Shown piece after piece: positions 1 through 8,382 of a DNA stretch of 64,000 bases. Numbering within the stretch: the stretch's first letter is position 1; the number at the start of each line of letters is the position of its first letter. The notes under the pieces are model-generated. The model did not search any database, was not told where the DNA came from, and saw only the letters and a list, made by a program, of their open reading frames with translations. The DNA is from Alkalihalobacterium elongatum. Lineage in GTDB: Bacteria; Bacillota; Bacilli; Bacillales; Bacillaceae_F. The position numbers and the translations under genes were made by a program. The stretch spans positions 62,001-126,000 of the forward strand of contig NZ_WMKZ01000002.1 of assembly GCF_019024285.1 (NCBI RefSeq). The letters run 5' to 3'.

Positions 1-2
1 GC

Positions 3-683
3 GCAATTCAAGTAAATAAACCTTTTATCTTACCTTCACCAACTCTTATCTTTGCAAAAATGGTAGAGCTTCATGAAGTTCTTTTTAAAGTTCATTTATT
101 TGCAACTCTGGAAGTCGTCCTAATTGGATTATCTATATCCATACTATTTGGAGTTAGTTTAGCGGTTTGGATGAATATGAGTACACTCGCTGAAAAAACT
201 TTCTTCCCTATAGTTATTGCTTCACAAACCATCCCTATTATCGCCCTAGCACCGATTTTTGTTTTGTGGTTTGGATATACGATATGGAGTAAAGTTGTTG
301 TAACAGTACTCATTACGTTCTTTCCAATTACGATCGGTGCATTTGATGGGCTACGTGCAACAAGTAAAGATCATATCGATTTATTACGCACAATGGGAGC
401 TAACCGCTGGCAAACCTTTTTTAAAGTTCAAGTTCCAACCGCTCTACCCTATTTTTTCTCTGGCTTAAAAGTAGCTGTTACACTAAGTGTAATTGGAGCG
501 GCAATTGGAGAATGGTTAGGAGCAAATGCAGGTTTAGGCTATTTTAGCCGCAGGATGATGACACAGTTTGATGGTGCAGGGGTGTTTGCTCCAATTGTCT
601 GGTTATCAATTCTTGGCATTTCTTTATTTTTAATCGTAAAAGCAGTCGAATCTTATTTACTTAAATGGAGGAAAAAATCATGA
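3..683 (+). CDS. ABC transporter permease, ThiX/SsuC-like (5' end outside window)
   Basis: Inner-membrane permease of a BPD-type ABC importer. The open frame runs unbroken from base 3, ahead of the first ATG at 60, and the upstream residues (NKPFILPSPTLIF) look like the normal family N-terminus, so the gene is cut by the window edge. About five hydrophobic segments are visible. A cytoplasmic EAA-type loop (LLRTMGANRWQTFFKVQVP) is where the ATPase would dock. The stop overlaps the next gene's start in an ATGA, so the two are translationally coupled. The ThiY-like neighbour suggests a substrate such as hydroxymethylpyrimidine or formylaminopyrimidine for thiamine synthesis; a sulfonate or nitrate type is the alternative. 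No ATPase gene is visible downstream, so it should lie upstream of the window. Confidence 0.85.
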   Translation, partial: AIQVNKPFILPSPTLIFAKMVELHEVLFKVHLFATLEVVLIGLSISILFGVSLAVWMNMSTLAEKTFFPIVIASQTIPIIALAPIFVLWFGYTIWSKVVVTVLITFFPITIGAFDGLRATSKDHIDLLRTMGANRWQTFFKVQVPTALPYFFSGLKVAVTLSVIGAAIGEWLGANAGLGYFSRRMMTQFDGAGVFAPIVWLSILGISLFLIVKAVESYLLKWRKKS

Positions 684-1723
684 AAAAACTATCAATGTTT
701 GTCCTATCTCTTGCAACGGCTTTCAGCTTAGCCGCATGCGGAGCCGATAATCCACAACAAGAAGAAAACGAAGATGCTTCTAGTGAAGATGCAACTGGAA
801 CAACTGAAACAGAAGAGTTAACGAGTATCGATATTATGCTTGATTGGTATCCAAATGCAGTACACTCTTATTTATATGTAGCTAAAGAAGAAGGTTACTT
901 TGAAGAAGAAGGGCTTGATGTAAATATAGTTTTCCCTGCAAACCCAACAGACCCTATTAACCTGGCTGCTTCTGGTGGCGTAACCCTTGGGATTACATAC
1001 CAACCTGATGTAATTATGGCTCGTACAAAAGATGTTCCTGTTGTTTCCATAGCTGCTATTGTTCGTTCACCTTTGAACCACATGATGGTCATGAATGAAA
1101 GTGATATCGAGTCGCCAGCAGATTTAGAAGGAAAAACAGTAGGTTACCCTGGGATTCCTGTTAATGAACCCATCTTAAAAACTATGGTCGAAGCTGATGA
1201 CGGTGACTATGATCAAGTAAACTTAATGGATGTTGGATTTGAACTAGGTTCTTCGATTGTAAGTGAGCGTGTGGATGCTGTTATCGGAACATATATTAAT
1301 CATGAATATCCAGTATTAAAGCACCAAGGTCATGAAATCCGTTATTTCAATCCAATAGATTACGGTGTACCATCATATTACGAGTTAGTTATTGTAACAA
1401 ATGAAAACAATTTAGAAGAAAAACGAGAAGAGATTCAAGCATTCTGGCGTGCTGCTGTAAAAGGTTATGAAAAAATGAAAAATGAACCTGGTGAAAGTTT
1501 AGATATTCTTTTTTCAAATCAAGACCAAGCCAACTTCCCACTTATTCGCGAAGTTGAAGATCAAAGTTTAGAAATTCTTCTTTCCAAAATGGAAACTGAA
1601 AATGAAAGTTTTGGAAGTCAAACAAAAGAATCTTGGCAAGAAGTAATTGATTGGTTATTATCTGCTGGACTTATTGATGAAGCTCCTTCGGCTGATACCA
1701 TTTTTGAAAACATTACAGAATAA
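680..1723 (+). CDS. ABC substrate-binding lipoprotein, ThiY/NMT1-THI5-like
   Basis: Extracytoplasmic solute-binding lipoprotein of 347 aa that would feed the permease just upstream. ATG 680 is chosen because GGAGG at 667-671 sits 8 nt before it; an in-frame ATG at 665 lies ahead of that SD. The signal peptide ends in the lipobox LAAC with the lipidated Cys at residue 20, followed by an acidic linker. The mature part starts with a motif typical of THI5/NMT1 proteins (LDWYPNAVHSYLYVAKEEGYF region). Members of this family bind thiamine pyrimidine precursors; the exact ligand is inferred. The gene is last in its operon and is followed closely by a strong terminator. Confidence 0.85.
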   Translation: MKKLSMFVLSLATAFSLAACGADNPQQEENEDASSEDATGTTETEELTSIDIMLDWYPNAVHSYLYVAKEEGYFEEEGLDVNIVFPANPTDPINLAASGGVTLGITYQPDVIMARTKDVPVVSIAAIVRSPLNHMMVMNESDIESPADLEGKTVGYPGIPVNEPILKTMVEADDGDYDQVNLMDVGFELGSSIVSERVDAVIGTYINHEYPVLKHQGHEIRYFNPIDYGVPSYYELVIVTNENNLEEKREEIQAFWRAAVKGYEKMKNEPGESLDILFSNQDQANFPLIREVEDQSLEILLSKMETENESFGSQTKESWQEVIDWLLSAGLIDEAPSADTIFENITE

Positions 1724-1728
1724 ATCAT

Positions 1729-1758
1729 AAAAAGCTGCATTTAATTATGCAGCTTTTT
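1729..1758 (+). terminator. Rho-independent terminator of the ThiXY-like operon
   Basis: Perfect 12-bp stem (AAAAAGCTGCAT / ATGCAGCTTTTT) with a 6-nt loop, starting 5 nt after the stop codon at 1721-1723. It is A-rich on one side and T-rich on the other, so it may work in both directions and also serve the convergent gene at 1782-2360. Confidence 0.9.
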
Positions 1759-1781
1759 ATTACCCTATTGTTTTTGGAGAT

Positions 1782-2360
1782 TTATATTTTCTCTCTTAAC
1801 CAAACAAATAAGATTTCTCCTTCTTCCTCTTTGGCTTCAAACATAAGGGAGTATTTACCTAAATCATATTCGTACATCCAGAGACCTTCCATCTCATTTC
1901 GTTCACTGACATTTGGACTTCCAAGTGTCTCCTCTAATTTTTTACCATCTAGATCATATTTCTCGGTTGATAAAGCTATCGCCACTAAACGATTAGTTTC
2001 TGGGTTTATAAAAAAGGTAACATCTTCATAACGAAAGTATTCTCCACCCTCATAATATCCTGTATCAATTGCTTCTCCCCTGCTTAGTAGTATTTGTTCT
2101 TTATCTGTTCCTAGCGGAAATTCTATATTATTTAATTGACCATCAGAACCTTTTTCAAGCCAACTAAGATCAATATTATTGATTTGTTTTTCTTCTTTAT
2201 TAGCAGCTAAAACAGCCCCTGTATCGCTATTTCCCTTTAATAATTCAGCTTTATCGTCATCTCCATTAACAGAGAATTGCCCACCCAGATAATCAATTGA
2301 AAATATAGCTGTAATTACTAACATTGTAATTAGTGAGAATTTAAATAGAAAACGTTTCAT
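1782..2360 (-). CDS. Hypothetical membrane-anchored or secreted protein, 192 aa
   Basis: I do not recognise this protein with certainty. One N-terminal hydrophobic helix (about residues 7-27, flanked by Lys/Arg) suggests a membrane anchor or signal peptide. The remaining 165 residues are soluble, acidic and rich in short beta-type segments (EYFRYEDVTFFINPETNRLV). They end with WMYEYDLGKYSLMFEA, a pattern seen in small secreted Bacillus proteins of the YjgB/DUF4309 or CAP-associated type; that assignment is only a guess. ATG start with a GGAGGG ribosome site. It is a single-gene unit, convergent with the ThiY-like gene. Codon use resembles its neighbours, so the CDS itself is secure. Confidence 0.75.
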   Translation of the reverse strand: MKRFLFKFSLITMLVITAIFSIDYLGGQFSVNGDDDKAELLKGNSDTGAVLAANKEEKQINNIDLSWLEKGSDGQLNNIEFPLGTDKEQILLSRGEAIDTGYYEGGEYFRYEDVTFFINPETNRLVAIALSTEKYDLDGKKLEETLGSPNVSERNEMEGLWMYEYDLGKYSLMFEAKEEEGEILFVWLREKI

Positions 2361-2593
2361 GTCCTTACTCCCTCCAAACTAAATGTCTTTTAAACGATTT
2401 ACCTTAAATTAATAGCTTGTCCATTTAACTATTTGTTACATGTTTACCCTATCTAATTTAAAATTATGCCTAAAATCATTATCTCTTTATTTAGAAGTAA
2501 AGTGATTTGTTAAGATTCAAATTGAGATAATTAAGCAATTATGTATATAATAGGTTTGATAATAAAATAGGTTTTTGAAAGGATTGAAACATA

Positions 2594-2845
2594 GTGAGTT
2601 GGAGTAATGAAGCAACATCTTTATTAGAAGAATTATTAGCACCAGTACCCGTTTTTGTTAGACCAATGGCTAAAAAGGGAATCGAAGCAAAGATTAACGA
2701 ATTAGCTAATGGCGAAGAAGTGACTAAAGACCATGTCATTAGAGGATACATCCTTGCTTCACCTGGTCCGATGCAAAAACGTGCTGTAGCTTTACTAAAA
2801 AGTAAAAAAATCGATTTAACACCATATGAGGATTTATTAAATTAA
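2594..2845 (+). CDS. PCP_red-domain small protein, 83 aa
   Basis: Small soluble protein matching the pattern of the PCP_red domain (light-independent protochlorophyllide reductase C-terminal type): W-x-A-x3-L-x2-L-x-PVFVRPMAK-x2-E near the start, then EVTKDHVIRG. In Bacillaceae this short stand-alone form has no known enzyme activity, and nothing here suggests chlorophyll synthesis. The start is GTG 2594, preceded by GAAAGGA at 2577-2583; no better start exists. The gene stands alone and is followed by a hairpin at 2857-2890. Domain recognition is by motif memory only. Confidence 0.7.
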   Translation: MSWSNEATSLLEELLAPVPVFVRPMAKKGIEAKINELANGEEVTKDHVIRGYILASPGPMQKRAVALLKSKKIDLTPYEDLLN

Positions 2846-2856
2846 TGATTACGATT

Positions 2857-2890
2857 AAGAAAGGGAGAAACTATTTCTCCCTCTTCTTAT
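2857..2890 (+). terminator. Terminator after the PCP_red-type gene
   Basis: Hairpin AGGGAGAAA - CTA - TTTCTCCCT at 2862-2882, flanked by AAGA/TCTT pairs that lengthen the stem. It starts about 15 nt after the stop codon. The T-run is interrupted. Confidence 0.7.
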
Positions 2891-3065
2891 TGAATAAAGT
2901 TTTTTCTTCAATTTTTCATAAATAATATATTCCCTCCTGTTCCCCGTTCTCCTGCTTATTTTTCTAAAATTAGGTCAAAAAGATTAACCCTATGCTTTTT
3001 TTGTTGATTCCTTTACAATAAATAGTATGAATTTTCGAAATAAATATAAAAGGTTGGTTTTCTTT

Positions 3066-4328
3066 ATGAAACATAGTTCTTTACATAAGGGTTGGCTAAT
3101 GCTTTTCCTTATTGTCCTAAGTGTATTAGCCTGTCTTGGTTTTGGTCGATTTTCGTTTGGTGCAATTCTTCCTTTTATGAAGGACGGGTTGCTTCTTGAT
3201 TATCGCCAAACAGGACTAATTGCTTCATCTATCTTTTTAGGATATCTAGTCGCCGTCTTACTTTCTGGCTTTTTTGTCTTAAGGTTTTCAGCTAAAAAAG
3301 TAATTGTTGCTTCATTATTAGTCATTTCATTGGGTATGATCATCACTGCAAATGCACCTAATTTTTTTGTAGCTTATATGGGAAGTTTTATAACAGGGCT
3401 TGGATCAGGAGGTTCATATGTCCCTTCGCTAGGCCTAATAAGTCAGTGGTTTTCGCCTAAAAAAAGAGGAATGGCCATGGGAACAGCCATGGCCGGTTCA
3501 GGGGTAGGGATGGTTTTTAGTGGCTTTGCTGTACCAGCTATAGTTGTTATTAATATTGACCAAGGCTGGAGAATTAGCTGGTATATACTCGCGTTTCTAG
3601 TAATTGCGATCGCGCTTATTAATTGGCTGTTCCTCAAAGACAAACCAGAAGATGCTGGGTTACTTCCAATTGGCGCCACTAATAATAATCCGACGTCAAT
3701 TAATACTCTAGAGGAACCATTAGTAAAACCTAAAACTGTTTATAGTAATAAAACACTTTGGTTTATTGGTTCAATCTATTTCTTATGGGGGATGAGTTAC
3801 CTCATTTTCTCTACGTTTCTTGTAGACTACTTAATTACTGACGTACATTTTACAAGTCAACAGGCTGGGAACTTTTTTGCAGCGGCTGGGGTTGCTAGCA
3901 TTATAAGTGGTTTTGTATGGGGAAGTGTTTCTGATAAACTTGGTAGAATGGTTTCATTAATGATTGTATTTTTTACACAGTTTTTCATGTTAATGGGACT
4001 AAGTTTTACGACAGATAGCTTATTAATTTTTATGCAAGTCATTATTTATGGTTCAACACTCTGGGGAGTTCCAACCATTATGAATGCCAGTGTAGGAGAT
4101 TATATTGATGCAAAGTATATTCCAGTAGCAATGGGATTTGTAACGATATTTTTTAGTGCAGGTCAACTCGTTTCTCCTATCATTACTGGTTTCTTAATTG
4201 ACTACACTAACTCCTATTTAAGCGCACATCTTATGTCTGCGATTACATGCTTTATTTGTGGTTTAGGATGCTATAGTCTTTTTCACTTTGAACGAAAAAA
4301 AGCCAGCAGCTTTAAACTTGAAGTATAG
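3066..4328 (+). CDS. MFS transporter, YbfB/YjiJ-type, 12 TM
   Basis: Major facilitator superfamily permease of about 420 aa with roughly 12 hydrophobic helices and a central hydrophilic loop (about residues 195-225). The N-terminus (LGFGRFSFGAILPFMKDGLLL) is the hallmark of the YbfB/YjiJ subgroup, whose substrates are unknown. Motif A-like loops occur in each half (VSDKLGRMVS in the second half). ATG 3066 is preferred because AAAAGG at about 3048 precedes it, while the upstream in-frame ATG 3027 lacks an SD and would add a charged N-terminal extension. The gene is convergent with the HPr-like gene, whose stop lies only 8 nt away. Confidence 0.85.
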   Translation: MKHSSLHKGWLMLFLIVLSVLACLGFGRFSFGAILPFMKDGLLLDYRQTGLIASSIFLGYLVAVLLSGFFVLRFSAKKVIVASLLVISLGMIITANAPNFFVAYMGSFITGLGSGGSYVPSLGLISQWFSPKKRGMAMGTAMAGSGVGMVFSGFAVPAIVVINIDQGWRISWYILAFLVIAIALINWLFLKDKPEDAGLLPIGATNNNPTSINTLEEPLVKPKTVYSNKTLWFIGSIYFLWGMSYLIFSTFLVDYLITDVHFTSQQAGNFFAAAGVASIISGFVWGSVSDKLGRMVSLMIVFFTQFFMLMGLSFTTDSLLIFMQVIIYGSTLWGVPTIMNASVGDYIDAKYIPVAMGFVTIFFSAGQLVSPIITGFLIDYTNSYLSAHLMSAITCFICGLGCYSLFHFERKKASSFKLEV

Positions 4329-4336
4329 AATTTAAG

Positions 4337-4735
4337 CTATAATTCTTTTTTACCTGATCTAAAATACGATTGAGCTACTGAACGAACAGAAGGGTTCCAA
4401 AATGACATAGAGTTACACATCTCTTTTTGAACCGTTTCTGCCCCTTCTTCCTCCCAGTAGCTTAATTGAACTTTTTCATGAAGCTGTTCTACAAAGGATT
4501 CCCAAAACTGAAGAACCTTATTTGCATCTTCACCTTCGATAAATATTTTATATTGTTCTCCGATTCTAGTCATCATCATAAAGGACATTAAGCCTAACAT
4601 ACTTTTCCCATTACATTGATGACATGCTGTTTGAAAATAAATTTTGCTATTAAAACGCTCATTGATGGTAACTAATTCAATTACTTTTCTTACTGTAAGC
4701 CCTTTTGGAAAGGTTAACCCCTTTTCAATTTTCAT
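4337..4735 (-). CDS. HPr-fold protein lacking the phospho-accepting histidine
   Basis: A 132-aa protein with the layout of the PTS phosphocarrier HPr plus a C-terminal extension of about 40 aa. The HPr active-site segment GIHARPA aligns with GLTVRKV here, so Thr14 replaces the catalytic His15 while the Arg is kept. The regulatory-site helix (KSMLGLMS) retains the Ser equivalent to Ser46. This makes PTS phosphotransfer unlikely; a regulatory role like that of Crh, which also lost this His, is conceivable. The start at 4735 is chosen because GGAGGGG lies just upstream; an earlier in-frame start would sit before the SD. Two Cys (residues 38 and 41, CHQC) form a CxxC that ordinary HPr does not have. 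Confidence 0.7.
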   Translation of the reverse strand: MKIEKGLTFPKGLTVRKVIELVTINERFNSKIYFQTACHQCNGKSMLGLMSFMMMTRIGEQYKIFIEGEDANKVLQFWESFVEQLHEKVQLSYWEEEGAETVQKEMCNSMSFWNPSVRSVAQSYFRSGKKEL

Positions 4736-4836
4736 ATAATTTCCCCTCCGTATCATTGTATTGAGGAATATTATAATACTAAACCTACAGCTGCAACTAC
4801 AATGGTGTAATATTAATTAACACTAAAAATCGCACA

Positions 4837-4877
4837 AAAAACTACCTTCTCAGTGCTGAACAAAGAGAGGCAGTTTT
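4837..4877 (-). terminator. Imperfect terminator hairpin after the reductase pseudogene
   Basis: Arms AAAACTACCTTCT and AGAGAGGCAGTTTT pair imperfectly. Read on the minus strand the hairpin is followed by TTTTTT. It lies 10 nt past the pseudogene's stop codon and probably dates from when that gene was intact. Confidence 0.5.
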
Positions 4878-4887
4878 CCAAATTTAA

Positions 4888-5290
4888 TTAACTATATTGT
4901 GGTTTCATTTTAGAACGTTTATTTACATGCTGATCTGCACCCATGGCAGCAATAGCCCCATCAGAAGCTGACACAACTACTTGGTTTATAGGTGTAAGTC
5001 TAGCGTCACCACCAGCAAAGACTCCGTCAACATTTGTTCTCATGAAATCATCTACTTCGACATAGCCTTATGAATCTCGAGCAATTTCATTTCCTAGGAA
5101 ATCAGTTCCTGGCTTCATTCCACCTAAATACACGAATACACCATCAACATCCCATGTTTTCTCTTCTCGATTATTATCAAGAATAACAATTTGTTCTACA
5201 TTGTCATTGCCTCTTATTTCTCTAATACGGGCCTCTTATATACAGTAGCATTTTTTATCTCCTCTAATTCGTTAAGATCTGCATAGAATA
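4888..5290 (-). pseudogene. Decayed thioredoxin-reductase-like NAD(P)/FAD oxidoreductase (C-terminal remnant)
   Basis: Reading the minus strand gives the C-terminal part of a thioredoxin-reductase-type flavoprotein: GVFVYLGGMKPGTDFL, then FMRTNVDGVFAGGDARL with the FAD-binding GD motif, then QVVVSASDGAIAAM, ending at the stop at 4888-4890. Three lesions are visible. An in-frame TAA lies at 5068-5070, where a residue between RDS and GYVEVD is expected. A one-base loss occurs near 5235 (between VYK and ARIRE). The N-terminal half (FAD and NADPH Rossmann motifs) is missing altogether. The remnant begins about 10 nt after the glutaredoxin stop, so the two once formed a redox pair in an operon. 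It cannot encode an active reductase. Confidence 0.85.
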
Positions 5291-5300
5291 TCCTTTGTCA

Positions 5301-5585
5301 CTAGTTCAAAGATGTCTTGTTCGTTGCACTCTTGTCTGCTTTTACTTCACCCTCTAAAGGAAAACCAAATGCTTTTCTAAATTTCTTCTCTTGAAAACCT
5401 AGAATTAATTTCCCATTAACATAAGTTGCTGGTGTACCCATAATCTTTTTTTCTTTTAGTTGATCAAAATATTCTTTTACAACCGATACATTTCTTTCCT
5501 CGTACTCTATGCCCCACTCTTTTAACGCAGTTTTGACCTTCTCACAATAAGGACAACCTTTACTCGAATAAACAATTACTTCCAT
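5301..5585 (-). CDS. Glutaredoxin family protein
   Basis: A 94-aa thioredoxin-fold protein. The redox motif CPYC is at residues 11-14 (SSKGCPYCEKVK), the cis-Pro segment GTPATYVNG follows, and then LGFQEKKFRKAF. It would reduce protein or small-molecule disulfides in the cytoplasm. Start 5585 is chosen because GGAGG lies just upstream; the in-frame ATG at 5600 precedes the SD. About 15 residues after the domain (KADKSATNKTSLN) are low complexity and may be new sequence read into the decayed downstream gene. Its probable former partner, a flavin reductase, is now the adjacent pseudogene. Confidence 0.88.
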   Translation of the reverse strand: MEVIVYSSKGCPYCEKVKTALKEWGIEYEERNVSVVKEYFDQLKEKKIMGTPATYVNGKLILGFQEKKFRKAFGFPLEGEVKADKSATNKTSLN

Positions 5586-5779
5586 AATCCACACCTCCAT
5601 TTATCTATTTTCTACTTTTAATATTAAGTGGTTTTTTTTAATAGTCAACATTAAATGATAGTAATTATTAAATAGAAATTACAACTAGTCTATAATCAGA
5701 CACTTGACTCTTAAAGTGCTCTTTTCTAAGAGGTTACGAAACAGCAAAAAATATGCAAGATAGGTATAACCTCATACAA

Positions 5780-5815
5780 AAAGAAGAGGCTGACGTAAAT
5801 ATCAGACTCTTCTTT
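5780..5815 (-). terminator. Terminator of the RR-HK-MscS operon
   Basis: Stem of 14 bp with one mismatch (AAAGAAGAGGCTGA / TCAGACTCTTCTTT) and an 8-nt loop, 7 nt past the MscS stop. It is followed on the minus strand by TTTTT. It has the GGCTGA core also seen at 10290 and 32463. Confidence 0.8.
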
Positions 5816-5821
5816 ATAGTG

Positions 5822-6922
5822 CTAGCTATCTGTTCCAATTTCTTTAAAATTATCTCCTTTTTCAACCGTTTCAACATATAATGAGCGACTTGGAAATGCG
5901 ATGGACGCTCCTTCCTCTTCTAGGATTTCCATGATCTTGTAGTTAATATCTTCTTTAACCTCTAAATACTCACTCCAAATAGTAGTTTTAGTATAGAAGT
6001 ATATGAATACATCCAAACTACTTTCATTAAATTTATCAAAACGAACCATAATCGTTTCAGGATGAACATCCTCGTGATTTCTGATCAATTCCTCTATACG
6101 TTCTACACAGCTCCGCATCTGATTTCTAGTCGTTTGATAGGTTAAACCTAAATTAAACATAATTCTTCGTTTACCCATATTACTAAAGTTTTCAATTTCT
6201 TGATTGGCTAAAGTTGAGTTAGGAATAATGATCACTGAATTAGCAAATGTACGAATTTTTGTACTCCTAAATCCAATGTCCTCAACTACACCTTCAACAG
6301 AAGGGGTCTTTATCCAATCACCAAGTGAAAATGGTTTCTCGGTAATTATTACTACACCGCCAAATAAATTACCTAAAGTACTTTGGGCAGCAAGTGCCAC
6401 AGCTAAACCACCAATACCTAAACCTGCTACTAAGTTGTTAATATTATGCCCCCAAGCTTGAGCGACGAGGCTAAGAATAACGGCAATGATGATAACCTGA
6501 ACTACTCTTGAAAAAAACGGAATTAAAATTTCATCAAATTCTACATCAAGCTTTTCTTTAAGCTTTTCAAACACACTTGAGCTTTTACTTGAAAGTTTAA
6601 CTAATCCCGCCCCAATAATTAATATAACGATCGTATTAAAAATACGATCAATTAATAATTCTGTACTTATTGGTAAGTCGTGCGTTTTTATTCCTATATA
6701 AATCGGTAAAAAGATAAAAAACGCCCGAAGAGGTTTTTCATATGCACCTAAAACAGCAATAAAAAATTGATTATTCGTTTTATTAACTACCTTCGAAATT
6801 AGATAGATTACAAACTTTGATAACCATCTATTTATAAAGACAAAGAAAATAACAATAATAATCGTTGTAATTTCACGATATTGCATAAAAAATTTAATGA
6901 GTTGACTCATCAATTCTGGCAA
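5822..6922 (-). CDS. MscS-family mechanosensitive ion channel
   Basis: Membrane protein of 366 aa with about four predicted TM helices. A pore-lining TM3 rich in Gly/Ala (GIGGLAVALAAQSTLGNLFGG) runs into the MscS beta domain (ITEKPFSLGDWI, then GVVEDIGFRSTKIRTF) and a C-terminal alpha/beta domain. Such channels open under membrane tension and release solutes on hypo-osmotic shock. The start is TTG 6922, placed about 9 nt after a GGGGG SD; the next ATG (6910) would be too far. It is the last gene of an operon behind a two-component system, 16 nt after the kinase stop, so its expression is probably tied to that sensor's stimulus. Confidence 0.88.
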   Translation of the reverse strand: MPELMSQLIKFFMQYREITTIIIVIFFVFINRWLSKFVIYLISKVVNKTNNQFFIAVLGAYEKPLRAFFIFLPIYIGIKTHDLPISTELLIDRIFNTIVILIIGAGLVKLSSKSSSVFEKLKEKLDVEFDEILIPFFSRVVQVIIIAVILSLVAQAWGHNINNLVAGLGIGGLAVALAAQSTLGNLFGGVVIITEKPFSLGDWIKTPSVEGVVEDIGFRSTKIRTFANSVIIIPNSTLANQEIENFSNMGKRRIMFNLGLTYQTTRNQMRSCVERIEELIRNHEDVHPETIMVRFDKFNESSLDVFIYFYTKTTIWSEYLEVKEDINYKIMEILEEEGASIAFPSRSLYVETVEKGDNFKEIGTDS

Positions 6923-6938
6923 TTCTAAATTCCCCCAA

Positions 6939-8363
6939 TCAATCTTCCTTCTCTAATCCTTCTTGTGGTAATATGATAGAAAATGTTGTTCCTACATCAA
7001 TAGCACTTTCAACAGTTATCTTTCCATCATGGAGGTCAACAATATGTTTCACAATTGCTAGACCTAAACCACTACCACCATTTTTAGATGTCCTAGATTT
7101 ATCGACTCTATAAAATCTCTCCCAAATGTATGGAAGTTCATTTTCTGGGATCCCTTGTCCGTTATCAGCTATAATAAGTAACAAACTTTGTGACTGTTCA
7201 TCCTTTTCAATGCTTACTTGAATTTTTCCATTTGGTGAATAACGGATACTATTTTCAATCAAATTTTTAATAACTCGCTTCATTTTTTCTCTATCAAAGA
7301 TAGCAGCCCATTGTTTATTTTCAATATCAAGTTCAAACTCTATGTTTTCTTGTTGTAATTTCAAGTCAAAATCTAGCTTTAAATCATGGAACCAAGAATA
7401 TAAGTTTACAACATCCTTATGAAGTTGTATATTCCCCTCCTCGTATTTTGCTAACTCAAATAAATCATTTACGAGCACTTCCATATTCTTTGCCTGCTTA
7501 TAAATCATATCAGCCTGTTTTTTGCACAATGTATCACTTTCTTCTCGATCCTTTAATAAAGCCGCGTACGCTTTTACATAAGTCAGTGGTGTTCTTAAAT
7601 CGTGTGAAATATGGGATAAAAATTCTTTTCTAGTATCATTGTAACGTTTTAATTGGTTAGACATTTCCTGAATATCTCGAGCTAACCTTCCAACTTCATC
7701 CCTAGAAGTTGTTTGAATTTCGTATTCAAAATTTCCTTGAGCAATTTGGTTAGTGGCTTTTCCCATCTTTTGTAACGGATCTGTTAATACTCTTGTTAAA
7801 TATAAAACAAATAATAAACCTACACCAAATATAATTATACTCATAATAAATACAAGTTGAAGTATGTTATTTTTTGTTGTTTCAAATTCTCTCATATCTT
7901 GATCAATAAATAAATATCCTTTAACTCGTTCATTAACGTATACAGGCTTCATTGACCAAATGTGTTGAATGTGATGATCGAGTATTGAAACATATTCTGT
8001 AATTGGTTGCTTACTACTTGGATGAAATGTTGTTGTATCAATGATTTGTTCAATCCATAAATGATATGCTTCTATTAGATCTGAATTAATAGGCTGAGCC
8101 ATAACTAAAGGATTTAAATGTTCATCAAAAAGAAGGAAATTAACAGTATCTTCTTTTTCCATTTTTAGAACATGTACGATCGTATCGATAACAAAGTGAT
8201 TTTCAATGCTGTCAGCATGAGCGACTAACCGGTGTTCTAATTGTTTTGTTAGGTGATCACGATAAAATTCTTTTGACTGAATATAAAACGTAAAGCTCAT
8301 CGTTAATATAGTAGCTAATAGACTAACCACTAAGAGCATTGCTAGTTTTGAAGATAGGTTCAT
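6939..8363 (-). CDS. Membrane sensor histidine kinase (HAMP-HisKA-HATPase)
   Basis: Sensor kinase of 474 aa partnered with the response regulator just upstream. TM1 is at about residues 7-27 and TM2 at about 167-189, with an extracellular sensor domain of about 140 aa between. These are followed by HAMP (about 188-242), HisKA with the H-box SHISHDLRTPLT (phospho-His near 254), and an HATPase domain with N-box IKNLIENSIRYSP, DNGQGIP and GGSGLGLAI. ATG 8363 has GGAGG 5 nt ahead; the open frame extends upstream into the regulator gene without an SD. The sensor domain is not recognisable, so the signal is unknown, though the MscS gene in the operon points to an envelope or osmotic cue. Confidence 0.9.
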   Translation of the reverse strand: MNLSSKLAMLLVVSLLATILTMSFTFYIQSKEFYRDHLTKQLEHRLVAHADSIENHFVIDTIVHVLKMEKEDTVNFLLFDEHLNPLVMAQPINSDLIEAYHLWIEQIIDTTTFHPSSKQPITEYVSILDHHIQHIWSMKPVYVNERVKGYLFIDQDMREFETTKNNILQLVFIMSIIIFGVGLLFVLYLTRVLTDPLQKMGKATNQIAQGNFEYEIQTTSRDEVGRLARDIQEMSNQLKRYNDTRKEFLSHISHDLRTPLTYVKAYAALLKDREESDTLCKKQADMIYKQAKNMEVLVNDLFELAKYEEGNIQLHKDVVNLYSWFHDLKLDFDLKLQQENIEFELDIENKQWAAIFDREKMKRVIKNLIENSIRYSPNGKIQVSIEKDEQSQSLLLIIADNGQGIPENELPYIWERFYRVDKSRTSKNGGSGLGLAIVKHIVDLHDGKITVESAIDVGTTFSIILPQEGLEKED

Positions 8364-8382
8364 CGCATCCTCCAATGTTATT

